Source: Labilithrix sp. (GTDB lineage Bacteria; Myxococcota_A; Polyangia; Polyangiales; Polyangiaceae). From it: DNA of 64,000 bases. Position numbers and translations under genes: made by a program. The DNA lies in the NCBI GenBank assembly GCA_019637155.1, contig JAHBWE010000025.1:1-64000 (forward strand). The letters run 5' to 3'. This document shows, one piece after another, positions 43,285-52,100 of this stretch. Under the pieces are notes generated by a model, which was not told the origin of the DNA, did not search any database, and saw only the letters and a program-made list of their open reading frames with translations. The stretch's first letter is position 1. Each line of letters opens with the position of its first letter.

Positions 43285-44435
43285 AGCAGGGCCTTCAGGT
43301 CGAGCTCGTGAAGCGTGTGCTCGCGCACGTCGACGCGAAGACGACGGACGCGGACCCGAGCGGCCGCACGCTCGAGATCGGCGCGTACGCCGACGGCGAG
43401 CGCATGACGCGCGAGATCGGCACGCTGTTCCGCGAGCTGCCGCTGATGATCGCGCACGTCTCGGACCTGCCGAACGCGGGCGACTTCCTCACGCACGAAG
43501 CGTCGGGCACGCCGCTCCTCGTGGTGCGGCGCGACGACGGCGGCGTCGATGCGTTCCTCAACGTGTGCCGTCATCGCGGGACGCGGGTGGAGGACGCGCC
43601 GCGCGGCAACAAGCGCGCCTTCTCGTGCCCGTATCACGGCTGGACGTACGGCCGGCGCGGGCAGCTCGTCACGGTGCCGCACGAGCGAGGGTTCGCGTGC
43701 ATCGACAAGGCGTCGCGCGGCCTCGTGCGCGTCGCGGCGGGGGTCGCGAGCGGCTTCGTGTTCGCGGTGCCGGAGGCGCTCGCGGAGGGGGCGAGCCACG
43801 AGCTCGACGTGCGCGCGTGGCTCGGTCCGCTCGCGGACGATCTCGAGGGCTTCGGCACGGCCTCGGCGGTCGCGCACGACGGCGATCGCCGTGCGGTCGT
43901 CCGCGACATCTCGTGGAAGCTCGCGATCGACATCTTCCTCGAGACGTACCACCTGCGCCCGACGCACAAGGACTCGATCTATCCGATGTTCTTCGACAAC
44001 ATCGGCCTCGTCGATCGGGTGGGCCCGCACCTCCGCAACGTCTTCCCGAAGCGGAGCATCCGCGAGCTCGCGGGCGCGGACGAGTCGACGTGGTCGCTGC
44101 GCACGCACGCGAACGTGCTCTTCCATCTGTTCCCGAACACGCTCGTCCTGGTGCAGCCCGATCACGCGGCGGTGCTCAACGTGTGGCCGATTGGCCCAAC
44201 CCGCGCACAGGTTGCGTCGTATCTCCTCATCCCGGAGCGCGCGGAGTCCGACAAGGCGCGCGGCTACTGGAAGGCGAACGCCGACATCCTCTACGGGGCG
44301 ACGGACGAGGACTTCGCGATGGGCGAGTCGATCCAGCGCGGCCTTTCCTCGGGCGCGAACACGGACGTGGTGTTCGCGTCGTACGAGCACGCGCTCGCGC
44401 ACTTCCACGAAGGGATCGCGCGCCACACGTCGTGA
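43281..44435 (+). CDS. Rieske non-haem iron oxygenase, alpha subunit
   Basis: 384 residues. The Rieske [2Fe-2S] site is complete: C96-R-H98 and C116-x2-H119 (CRHRG...CPYHGW). The mononuclear iron ligands are H224 and H229 in ETYHLRPTHKDS with an acidic third ligand downstream. Ring-hydroxylating and demethylating oxygenases share this layout. No ferredoxin or reductase gene is next to it, so electron partners are elsewhere. GTG 43281 overlaps the TetR stop. The substrate is unknown. Confidence 0.88.
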   Translation: MKQGLQVELVKRVLAHVDAKTTDADPSGRTLEIGAYADGERMTREIGTLFRELPLMIAHVSDLPNAGDFLTHEASGTPLLVVRRDDGGVDAFLNVCRHRGTRVEDAPRGNKRAFSCPYHGWTYGRRGQLVTVPHERGFACIDKASRGLVRVAAGVASGFVFAVPEALAEGASHELDVRAWLGPLADDLEGFGTASAVAHDGDRRAVVRDISWKLAIDIFLETYHLRPTHKDSIYPMFFDNIGLVDRVGPHLRNVFPKRSIRELAGADESTWSLRTHANVLFHLFPNTLVLVQPDHAAVLNVWPIGPTRAQVASYLLIPERAESDKARGYWKANADILYGATDEDFAMGESIQRGLSSGANTDVVFASYEHALAHFHEGIARHTS

Positions 44436-44486
44436 CCGCGGCACCGTCGATGCATGCTGCACGCGTCCGAGAGGAGGCACACAGCC

Positions 44487-44984
44487 ATGCCGGAGAAGAA
44501 GACGACGGAGCGAGCGCGCAAGGCCGAGGCGGAGGGCAAGTCGCCCTCGACGCAGGCGGGCGAGCTCGTGCGCGAGGAGATGCATCACATCCGCGAGGGC
44601 AAACACGGCGCCCGCTCGACGAAGCAGGCGGTGGCGATCGGCCTCTCGAAGGCGCGTCGCGCCGGCGTGAAGGTGGGCACGCCGAAGCGCGGCTCGTCCG
44701 CGACGAAGAAGCAAGCAAAGCGCGACTCGTCCCACGCGAAGAAGGGTGCCGCCGCGAAGCGCCCCTCCCGCACGCGCTCCCGCGCCACGACGAAGGCCCT
44801 CCGCAAGGAGGGCACCGCCGCGGCGACCCCACGCGCGCTGTCCCGCCACGCGAAGAGCACCGCACGCAAGCGCCCCGCCTCCGCCCGCTCGGCCGCGGCC
44901 CGCAAAGCCGCCCGCACGAAGGGCCCCCGCGCACGTTCAGCGGCCGCAAAGAAGGCCGCCCGCACCCGCGCGTCGGCCGCGTAG
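44487..44984 (+). CDS. Histone H1-like / DUF6496-type basic protein
   Basis: 165 residues. The N-terminal ~60 residues (GELVREEMHHIREGKHGARS, TKQAVAIGLSKARRAGVKVG) match the short DUF6496-type domain. The remainder is an Ala/Lys/Arg/Ser-rich tail (TKKQAKRDSSHAKKGAAAKR, ARSAAAKKAARTRASAA) like eukaryotic H1 tails, likely to bind DNA without sequence specificity. ATG 44487 has a GAGG ribosome site. The last codons lie at the edge of a tandem array, and echoes of the tail sequence recur downstream, so the 3' end has been reshuffled. Confidence 0.75.
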   Translation: MPEKKTTERARKAEAEGKSPSTQAGELVREEMHHIREGKHGARSTKQAVAIGLSKARRAGVKVGTPKRGSSATKKQAKRDSSHAKKGAAAKRPSRTRSRATTKALRKEGTAAATPRALSRHAKSTARKRPASARSAAARKAARTKGPRARSAAAKKAARTRASAA

Positions 44985-44994
44985 CACGCGCGAA

Positions 44995-45250
44995 GCGCGA
45001 GGCGGCTCGCGTGGGAGAGCAAGCGCGCGCGCCGGCCGAGCATCGGGCGCGAGGCGGCTCGCGTGGGAGAGCAAGCGCGCGCGCCCGGCCGAGCATCGGG
45101 CGCGAGGCGGCTCGCGTGGGAGAGCCGTGTCGTTGCAAGCGCGCGCGTCGGCCGCGTAGCGGGCACGAGGTGCTCGCGTGGGAGAGTCGCGTCGCCGCGA
45201 GCCCACGCGCGGGCGCGCGGCGTTGCGCGAGGTAGCTCGCGCGTGGGAAG
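44995..45250. repeat. Decaying tandem array, 52/53-bp units
   Basis: Three near-identical units begin at 44995, 45047 and 45100, each starting GCGCGAGGCGGCTCGCGTGG. Diverged copies follow to about 45250. A piece matching the last codons and stop of the H1-like gene (CGCGCGTCGGCCGCGTAG) recurs near 45146, inside the array. The units have no evident coding role. Confidence 0.75.
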
Positions 45251-45290
45251 TTGCATCGCCGTAGGCGCACGCGCGCGGTCTCGTCAGGCA

Positions 45291-45800
45291 GAGACCTCGT
45301 CACGCAGCGTACCGCCGCGCGCTCCGCCTCGTCACGCAAGCGTATCGCGGCTGCGCGCTCTGCCTCGGCTCGCTAAGGAGCGCTCGAAGGGTCCTGCGTC
45401 TGCTCGGCGGCGGCGAAGAAGGCAGCGCGCACGCGCACGCGCGGCGCACGATGGTTTGGAACGCAGCGAAGGGCCGAGCTCGCTCCGCCAGCGTGGTGGA
45501 CTGCATGGATGGGTCCTGCCAGAACCTGCTGGTGCGCGCGATGGGCTCGTTCGTCGATGTGCAAAACCGTTGAGGAGCGCGAGTGGGAGCGAAATGCATC
45601 CGCCTCGTTCGTGGCGCTTGACGGATTTTGGGGGGACGAGCGCACGACGAGGCAAGGCCCCTCCTCGATGGCCCCACGCCGCGCGTGGCAGGCACGTGGT
45701 GCGCGTTCCGAAAGGACGACGACTCGTTTCGGATCCGTGCCCGTGCGCGGGCGGCCTCGGGGCGCTGAAGAGGCTGAAAAATGGCGTGGTAGATGACGTC
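45291..45800. other. Non-coding stretch with gene echoes
   Basis: It starts with two copies of a ~32-bp unit (CCTCGTCACGCA at 45295 and 45327). Near 45401-45445 a stretch reads GCGAAGAAGGCAGCGCGCAC, close to the H1-like gene's tail, which suggests a decayed partial duplication of that gene. The rest, up to the HNH pseudogene, shows no supported frame. Confidence 0.45.
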
Positions 45801-47045
45801 ATGCGCATCGATGACCTCACGAACGAGCAGCTCCTGTCGGCGCTTCGGCGCGTCCTTGGTGATGAGCGTAGCGCCGTCGCGGCGATGCTTGCCTACCTCA
45901 TCGAAGTCGAGAAACGACGGCTCCACCTCGAGCAAGCATGCTCGTCGATGCACGACTTCTGCGCACGGAAGCTCGGGCTGAGCGAGGACCAGGCGTCCCG
46001 CCGGATCGCCGCGGCGCGGCTGGGCGCGCGCTTCCCGGAGCTCGTCGAGGCGATCGGTGACGGACGCATGCATCTCTCCGGCGTGCTGCAGCTCCGCGGG
46101 CTCTTCACGGAGGCGAACGTCGCAGCGCGAGCTCGTGACCGGTGCGCCGTTGGCCCCTTTCACCAGCGGTGTCTGCGTCCGCGTCGCCATCGCCGAGTGC
46201 GCAGCTCTTGCCGCTCTCGGTCGAGCGTTTCCAGATCATGTTCACGGCTGCGGTGGAGCTGCGCGACAAGCTCGAGCTGGCGCGTGCGCTCCTGCGGCAT
46301 GTGAATCCGAGCGGCGACCTTGCGGTCGTGATCGAGCGCGCTCTCGATCGGCTGCTCTTGCACCTCGAGAAGACGAAGCTCGGCAAGGCGAAGCGCCCGC
46401 GGAGGAGCAAGGGACGTGCGAATCCGAGCGACGTCTCGCGCGAGACGCTGCGCGAGGTCCATGAGCGGGACGCAGGGCAGCACCTTCGTCAGCGCAGACG
46501 GCGAGCGCTGTCCGGTCCGAGAGTGGCTCGAGGTCGATCATCGTCAGCCCCGCGCCCTCGGCGGCGACGGGACGATCGAGAACGTCCGTATCCTTTGCCG
46601 CGGGCACAATCGGCTCGCCGCGGCGCAGACCTTCGGCGCCGAGCACATCACGTGCAAGATCGAGGAGGCGCGCGCAGGGCGGACTGCCGCCGCCGAACAC
46701 AGGGCGCAACCGAGCTTGCTCGACTTGCCAGCCGAAACGACATCGGCGAACCCGGCAATGCAGGCGGCCGCAAGCGATCCGGCGACCGCCAATCCGGATA
46801 TGGCCACGCTTACTCACGACGTGAATGCGAGCACCCCAGCGGCCGGTACAGACGTCATCCGTACGCCGTACGCGGTCGCGAGCGCGGCGGCCGGTACGGG
46901 GGTCGCCGGTGCGCCGGACGCGTCAACCCACGTCGCGGTCGCGAGCGCCCTGGCGGCCGGTGCGGGCGTCGTCAGTGCGTTGCCCGCTGTCTTCGCTGTC
47001 TCCGCTGCCTGGACCATCGCGCTTGCAGTCCGCGGCGCAAGATGA
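45801..47045 (+). pseudogene. HNH endonuclease (DUF222-like), frameshifted
   Basis: Three successive frames make up one protein. Frame 1 (45801 to about 46110) encodes the helical N-terminus (SSMHDFCARKLGLSEDQASR, RFPELVEAIGDGRMHLSGVL). Frame 2 (about 46215-46475) encodes the middle (FTAAVELRDKLELARALLRH, VNPSGDLAVVIERALD). Frame 3 (about 46480-47045) holds the HNH site (LEVDHRQPRALGG, then ENVRILCRGHN). A segment between frames 1 and 2 seems deleted. Such genes are plentiful in myxobacteria and many are broken. The C-terminal 130 codons after the HNH site are Ala/Thr-rich and unlike the family. Confidence 0.8.
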
Positions 47046-47282
47046 TGCGGGCGCGATGCGTAGCGGAAAGGCAGATCCTCGCGACGCCGCATACCGAAGG
47101 CGTCGCGGCGGGCTGGAGAGTCGTGCGCGCCCAAGAAAACTACACACTGGCGTGTGTGCTTCGTTTTGGCCCACGCCGACGATGCGACGGGCGGCGCTCG
47201 GGTTTGCGGGTGGACGTGGAAACGGCCGGCGTCTCTGGGAGGGCCGGCCGTTTCGTTGGGTCATCGTTGGGTCAGAGGCGGG

Positions 47283-47678
47283 TCACCAGTCGCGGCCGCC
47301 GCCGCGGCCGCCGCCGCCGCGACCACCACGGCCGCCGCCGCCGCCACCGCCGCCGAAGCCGCCGCGACCACCGCCGCCGCCGCCACCGCCGAAGCCGCCG
47401 CCACCGCCGCCGAAGCCGCCACCACCGCCACGACGCTCCTCGGCGAGGTTCACGCGGAGGGAGCGGCCGTCGAGCATCGAGCCGTTCATCTTGGCGATGG
47501 CGTTCTGCGCCTCCGCCTCGGTCGACATCGTGACGAAGCCGAAGCCGCGGGCGCGGCCCGTGTCGCGATCCATCACCACGTGCGTGTCGGTGACGACGCC
47601 GCACTCGGCGAACGCGGTCTGGAGCGCGTTCTTGTCGGTGTCATAGGACAGGTTGCCCACGTAAAGACGATTGTTCAT
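47283..47678 (-). CDS. Gly-rich RRM RNA-binding protein
   Basis: 131 residues. One RNA-recognition motif has both consensus elements: RNP2 LYVGNL (5-10) and RNP1 RGFGFVTM (44-51). A Gly/Arg tail with RGG-type repeats follows (GGGGGRGGFGGGGG). It is the bacterial single-RRM type known from cyanobacteria and myxobacteria, often cold-induced, acting on mRNA in the cytoplasm. The repeat-rich 3' half generates long spurious frames on the other strand. It is divergent from the TerB-like gene across 181 bp, which contains no supported gene. Confidence 0.92.
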   Translation of the reverse strand: MNNRLYVGNLSYDTDKNALQTAFAECGVVTDTHVVMDRDTGRARGFGFVTMSTEAEAQNAIAKMNGSMLDGRSLRVNLAEERRGGGGGFGGGGGGFGGGGGGGGRGGFGGGGGGGGRGGRGGGGRGGGRDW

Positions 47679-47859
47679 TTGCTGTGTCTCTCTCGAAAGT
47701 GTCCGTAGCCGTCGTCGATCCGCGATCCCCGTGAATTCGAGAGAGCGTGTCCGTCCTCAGTGCCAACGTGACGTTCGTGAGCCCGCACAATAGGTTCTCG
47801 GCCGGCGTAGCGCAAGTTGGCCGCGGTCGAGGTCTCGTAAATCATGGTATGACGGCGCC

Positions 47860-48318
47860 ATGAAGCTCTCGAAACCCTCATTTCTCGCGCTCGCGGCGAT
47901 CGGTTGGGCGGACGGGTCGCTCCAGCGCGTCGAGTCCGTCGGGCTCCTCCGCGCCGCCAAGGAGGCCGGGCTCTCCGACGCGGACCTCGCCGACGTGGAG
48001 AGGGCGACGAAGCAGAAGACCAACCTCGACGAGCTCGACCTCGGCACCATGACCGAGTGGGAGCAGGTCCTCACCTACGCCCTCGCCTCGTGGCTCGCCT
48101 CGCTCGACGGCGTCGCGTCGACCGATGAGGTCGAGGTGCTCCGGACGCTCGGCGATCGCCTCGGCGTGTCCGACGGCCTGCGGAAGCGCGCGCAGGCCGT
48201 CGCGTTCGACATCTCCTGCCTCCCCGAGGGCGGACGGCCCGACCGCTACGACTTCCAGAAGCTCACGGCGCGGCTCGCCGAGCGCCTGCCTCAGCTCGCT
48301 CCGAAGGCGGACGAATGA
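47860..48318 (+). CDS. TerB-like helical protein
   Basis: 152 residues, all helical. ALAAIGWADGSLQRVESVGL and ASWLASLDGVASTDEVEVLR are the paired acidic, calcium-binding-like loops of the TerB/DUF533 fold, seen in two repeats. These cytoplasmic or membrane-associated proteins are often linked to stress or metal responses, but the role is not settled. Its stop overlaps the start of the methyltransferase gene (ATGA), so both are translated together. Confidence 0.75.
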   Translation: MKLSKPSFLALAAIGWADGSLQRVESVGLLRAAKEAGLSDADLADVERATKQKTNLDELDLGTMTEWEQVLTYALASWLASLDGVASTDEVEVLRTLGDRLGVSDGLRKRAQAVAFDISCLPEGGRPDRYDFQKLTARLAERLPQLAPKADE

Positions 48319-49022
48319 GGCGCGCGCTCTCGGCGCTCGCGCTCGGGACATGCGCGGTCGCGGTCGCGGGATGCTCGAAAGAGAACCCGCCGCCGGCGGC
48401 ATCCAGCGCGACGCCGCCGGCCTCGGCGCCGGCCGTCACCGTCGTGGATGCCGGGCCGCCCGCCGTCGTCGACGCGGGCGCCACCGCCTCCGCGGAGGCC
48501 GACGACGAGAACACGCCCGACATCGAGTTCGTTCCGACGCCGATGCAGGTCGTCGACAAGATGTTCGAGGTCGCCAAGATCCAGAAGAACGACGTGCTCT
48601 ACGACCTCGGGTGCGGGGACGGGCGCATCGTCGTTCAGGCCGCGAAGCGGTACGGCATCAAGGCCGTCGGCTTCGACATCGACCCGCAGCGCATCAAGGA
48701 GTCGAACGAGAACGCGAAGCAGAACGGCGTCGAGAGCCTCGTCCGCTTCGAGCAGAAGAACATCTTCAGCGTCGACCTGACGCCCGCGTCGGTCGTCACG
48801 CTGTACCTCTTGCCCGAGCTCAACGTGCGCCTCATCCCGCAGCTCGAGAAGCTGAAGCCTGGGTCGCGCATCATCGCCCACGACTTCGACATGGAAGGCG
48901 TCGAGCCGGTCAAGTGGTGGACCGTCATCGCGAAGGACCACCGCGAGGTCACGAAGGACCGCGAGCACTACGTCTACCTCTGGAAGACGCCGCTCCAGAA
49001 GACGAAGCCGAAGGCGAAGTAG
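48315..49022 (+). CDS. Lipoprotein-tagged SAM methyltransferase-like protein
   Basis: 235 residues. The N-terminus is a clear lipoprotein signal (ALALGTCAVAVAGCSKE) plus a Pro/Ala-rich linker. The mature part is a Rossmann methyltransferase: YDLGCGDGRIVVQAAKRYGI (motif I), VGFDIDPQRIKESNENAKQN, then VVTLYLLPELNVRLIPQLEK. The sequence motifs are like the class that includes ATP-synthase lysine methyltransferase relatives. S-adenosylmethionine is not expected outside the cytoplasm, so location and activity are in conflict. It is coupled to the TerB-like gene. Confidence 0.8.
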   Translation: MRRALSALALGTCAVAVAGCSKENPPPAASSATPPASAPAVTVVDAGPPAVVDAGATASAEADDENTPDIEFVPTPMQVVDKMFEVAKIQKNDVLYDLGCGDGRIVVQAAKRYGIKAVGFDIDPQRIKESNENAKQNGVESLVRFEQKNIFSVDLTPASVVTLYLLPELNVRLIPQLEKLKPGSRIIAHDFDMEGVEPVKWWTVIAKDHREVTKDREHYVYLWKTPLQKTKPKAK

Positions 49023-49042
49023 GGCGCGTCAGGACCCTTGCG

Positions 49043-50572
49043 TCAGGGCACCGCGACGTCGAAGTGCACGGCCCAGTCGTAGAGCGGGAGGCCGGAGCGC
49101 GAGGGCGTCGCGTCGGAGTCGCGCAGGTTGCCGCGCGCGCCCGCGGGAGTGCCGATGCACGTGAGCGGGGTCTGGTTCTGCGCGTACGTGAGGCGGCCCG
49201 CGCCGGTGGGGACTGCGGCGAGGGTGAGCCTCACGGCGTCGGGGCCGGCGAGCTCCACCTTCGCGATCGGCTTCGGAGCGCCCGCCGCGTCGAGGTATTC
49301 GAAGCCGTAGCTCGCGGCCTCCGCGACGAGGGCGGTGTCGATCACGAGCGGCGGCGCGGGGACGTGGAACTGCACCGTGACCTCGGCGCCGTCGCGGGTC
49401 ACGTGCCGGGGGCGCACCGGCTCCCAGGTGCGGCCCTCGAGGACGACCTTTGCGTAGACCTTTCCGAACATCTCGCCGAGGTGCTTCTCGCCGACGTTCG
49501 TGTAGTGGCGGCAGTCGGAGGCGAACGCGAACGCGTAGGCCGGGCCGATGAGGACGACCTTGCCCGGCGCGGCGAGGTGGGCGTCGAGCTGGTGCTGCGC
49601 GAGCTCGCTCGTCTTGGCGTCGTTCCAGCCGGAGATCTGCGAGATGAAGAGCGGCACCGGCTGCGACTGCTGCGTGATCGCGCGGATGCTCGTCTCGTAG
49701 TCGTGCTGCCACTCGACGAGCGCGTCGGCGTAGGTCTGGATCTTCCCCGGCGTGCCGTCGGTGCCGTCGAGCGGGAGCTCCGCGACGCCGGCGGTGTACG
49801 AGTAGTGGTCGCTCTCGCCGTGGATCGCCGCGACCGCGCGGACGACGTACGACTTGCCCGCGGCGGCGGCGAGGGACTTGCCGCTCTCGACCTCCTGCAT
49901 CCCTTGCTCGAAGGGATGGTTGTATCCAGGCTTGTAGTTGCAGCCGTTCTTGCGGAGGCACCAATACGTATTACCGCTCCGCCCGTGGAGGCTCACGAGC
50001 ACGTCGTGTTTGTCCGGGAGGCCGGGGATCTTTCCTTTGTAGTGGCCTTGGGCGAGGAACGCGATCTCGTTCGCGAGTCCCGACGCCGGGGTCTCGACGC
50101 CGTAGTTGAAAAAGAGATCGCCCTCGACCAGCGGGACGAACGAAGACGGGACGTCGTACTTCACGCAGCCCGCGCCGTCGCACGGCACCCCGTTCGGGGC
50201 GCTCTTGGAGCCGCGGGCGGGCATGACCCCCGTGTCGAACATCAAATTGCCATACGGCTGCTCCGTCGAGAGCACCGGCGTGCCGCCGTTCGCGACCGAG
50301 TTCGATTGGCCCGTGACGAGGACGTGGTTGATCGCGAAATCGGTATATGGGCTCGCCGGCGCGCCGCCCGAGCTCGAGCCGTCGACGCTGCCGTTGCCGG
50401 TCACGACGCCGTCGCCGTCGCCTTCGACGCCATTACCGTCGCTGCCACTGCCGCTGCCGCCTCCACCGCGGGGGCTGTTCGCGCCGGTGGCGGAGATCGG
50501 GTCGCCGGCGTCGCTGCCGCAAGCCGCGAGGCTCACCGCGATCCCGAGGAGGAGGGAGTGTCGATTGCGCAT
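49043..50572 (-). CDS. SGNH/sialate-O-acetylesterase-like lipoprotein
   Basis: 509 residues. The lipobox is VSLAACGS, followed by a Gly/Ser linker (GGGGSGSGSDGNG). The catalytic block I is VTGQSNSVANGG, with Ser as nucleophile, then VSLHGRSGNTYWC and AAIHGESDHYSY. A conserved His near GEKHLGEMF may complete the site. These are features of carbohydrate esterases that remove acetyl groups at the cell surface. It is closely similar along its length to the next gene, with a shared C-terminus (ARGNLRDSDATPS, YDWAVHFDVAVP). Confidence 0.8.
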   Translation of the reverse strand: MRNRHSLLLGIAVSLAACGSDAGDPISATGANSPRGGGGSGSGSDGNGVEGDGDGVVTGNGSVDGSSSGGAPASPYTDFAINHVLVTGQSNSVANGGTPVLSTEQPYGNLMFDTGVMPARGSKSAPNGVPCDGAGCVKYDVPSSFVPLVEGDLFFNYGVETPASGLANEIAFLAQGHYKGKIPGLPDKHDVLVSLHGRSGNTYWCLRKNGCNYKPGYNHPFEQGMQEVESGKSLAAAAGKSYVVRAVAAIHGESDHYSYTAGVAELPLDGTDGTPGKIQTYADALVEWQHDYETSIRAITQQSQPVPLFISQISGWNDAKTSELAQHQLDAHLAAPGKVVLIGPAYAFAFASDCRHYTNVGEKHLGEMFGKVYAKVVLEGRTWEPVRPRHVTRDGAEVTVQFHVPAPPLVIDTALVAEAASYGFEYLDAAGAPKPIAKVELAGPDAVRLTLAAVPTGAGRLTYAQNQTPLTCIGTPAGARGNLRDSDATPSRSGLPLYDWAVHFDVAVP

Positions 50573-50584
50573 GGTCTTTCCGGA

Positions 50585-52066
50585 TCAGGGGACGGGAGCG
50601 TCGAAATGGACTGCCCAGTTGAAGAGCTCGTGGCCGTTCTGCGAAGGGGTTGCGTCGGAGTCGCGGAGGTTGCCGCGCGCGAGCGTGCGCGAGCCGGCGC
50701 AGCCCTCGAACGTGTACGCGTAGCGGAGGCGGCCGCCGGTCGTCGGGGCGGACGCGAGGGTGACCTGCACCGTGTCGGTCGCGATGATCTCGACCTTCGC
50801 GATCGCGGGCGTCGCGCCGCTCTCGTCGTACCACTCGAATCCGAAGTCGCCGGGATCGTCCACGCGGGTGGTGTCGAAGACGAGGGGCGGGGCAGGGACG
50901 TGGAACTTCGCGGTGACGATCGCGCCGGCGCGCGTGACCGCGATCGGGCGGAGCGGCTCCCAGCGCCTGCCCTCGAGGACCGTCGCAGAATAGGCTTTGG
51001 CGAAATATTCGCCGAGCCAGCGCTCGCCCGGACCGGTGAAATGAAGGCAGTCGTTCGAATACGGCAATACGTAGGTCGGGCCCACGATCGTGACCTTGCC
51101 GCTCGAGCGCAGATGGGCGTCCATCTGCATGTAAGGGATCACGGAGGTGGGGACGTCGTTCCAGTGCGAATACTGGTTGAGGAACAGCGGGACCGGGACC
51201 GTCTGGCCCGTGATCTCCTGCACGCCCGTCTCGTAGTCTCGTTGCCACTCGAGGAGCGCGTCGGCGTAGTCGTCGAGCGTCGAGACGCCGTCGGTCCCCG
51301 GCATCGGGAAGGCGGGTTTCCCTGCCGAATACGCGTAGTGGTCATTCTCGCCGTGAATGACGGTGACGGCGCGGACGACGTACGACTTGCCCGCGGCCTC
51401 GGCGAGGCGCTTCGCGTCGCGGACCTGCCGCATGCCGTCGTCGAAGGGCTGAACGTAACCCTTCGTCGGCCACCAGTCGCAGCTGCCTTTTCGCAAACAG
51501 AGATACGAATTGCCGCTCCGGCCGTGGAGGCTCACGAGCATCGTGTGCTCGACGCCGAGGGCGAGCCCCATCTTCGTCGTTTGATTGGCGAGGCCGGAGG
51601 ACATCGTCTCGACCGGGTAAAAGAAGCTGTCGCCCTCGACGAGCGGGACGAACGCCGCCGGCTCGTCGTAGTGCGTGCAGCCGTCGCCGCCGCACTTCGA
51701 CGCCGTCATGACGCCGACGTCGAACATGAGGTTCGAATACGGCTGCGAGGTGGAGAGGATCGGCTTTCCGTCGTTCGCGACCGAGTTCGACTGGCCCGTC
51801 GAGAGGACGTGGTTGATGTCGTAAGGCACGTAGACGTAAGGAGGCTCGGCGGGCGGCGGGACGACGCCGCCGTCGGGCAGGGCAGTGCCCGGCGGCAGCG
51901 CCGGCGCCGGCGTGAAGGGATCGACCGGATTGTCGGGATCGACCGGCGCCGGCGCCGAAGGATCGGAGGCAGACGAAGCGCGGTTCGGGGCGAGCTCGTC
52001 CTGGCACGCGGCGGAGGCAAAGAGGAACAGGGGAAGAAGCGCAGCGGCGCGCCGAGCTCGCATCAC
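50585..52066 (-). CDS. SGNH/sialate-O-acetylesterase-like lipoprotein, tandem paralogue
   Basis: 493 residues. The lipobox is LFLFASAACQD, then an Ala/Pro/Asp linker and the same catalytic layout: STGQSNSVANDG, VSLHGRSGNSYLCLRKGSC, VIHGENDHYAYSAG, TGPGERWLGEYF. The shared blocks with the neighbouring gene show a tandem duplication, with linkers and loops diverged. It is 12 bp upstream of the paralogue and 34 bp downstream of the glycosidase gene, in one likely operon. Confidence 0.8.
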   Translation of the reverse strand: MMRARRAAALLPLFLFASAACQDELAPNRASSASDPSAPAPVDPDNPVDPFTPAPALPPGTALPDGGVVPPPAEPPYVYVPYDINHVLSTGQSNSVANDGKPILSTSQPYSNLMFDVGVMTASKCGGDGCTHYDEPAAFVPLVEGDSFFYPVETMSSGLANQTTKMGLALGVEHTMLVSLHGRSGNSYLCLRKGSCDWWPTKGYVQPFDDGMRQVRDAKRLAEAAGKSYVVRAVTVIHGENDHYAYSAGKPAFPMPGTDGVSTLDDYADALLEWQRDYETGVQEITGQTVPVPLFLNQYSHWNDVPTSVIPYMQMDAHLRSSGKVTIVGPTYVLPYSNDCLHFTGPGERWLGEYFAKAYSATVLEGRRWEPLRPIAVTRAGAIVTAKFHVPAPPLVFDTTRVDDPGDFGFEWYDESGATPAIAKVEIIATDTVQVTLASAPTTGGRLRYAYTFEGCAGSRTLARGNLRDSDATPSQNGHELFNWAVHFDAPVP

Positions 52067-52100
52067 GGAGCCCGACCGTGCAGCGCGCGTGCCGGCTCGG

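Noticed and set aside
44995..45250. CRISPR array
   Set aside because: Units are contiguous 52/53-bp copies without unique spacers, and no cas gene is in the window.
47154..47708. Ala/Thr-repeat frame on the plus strand opposite the RRM gene
   Set aside because: It is the antisense of the Gly-rich tail (GGC/GCC repeats) and has no start signals.
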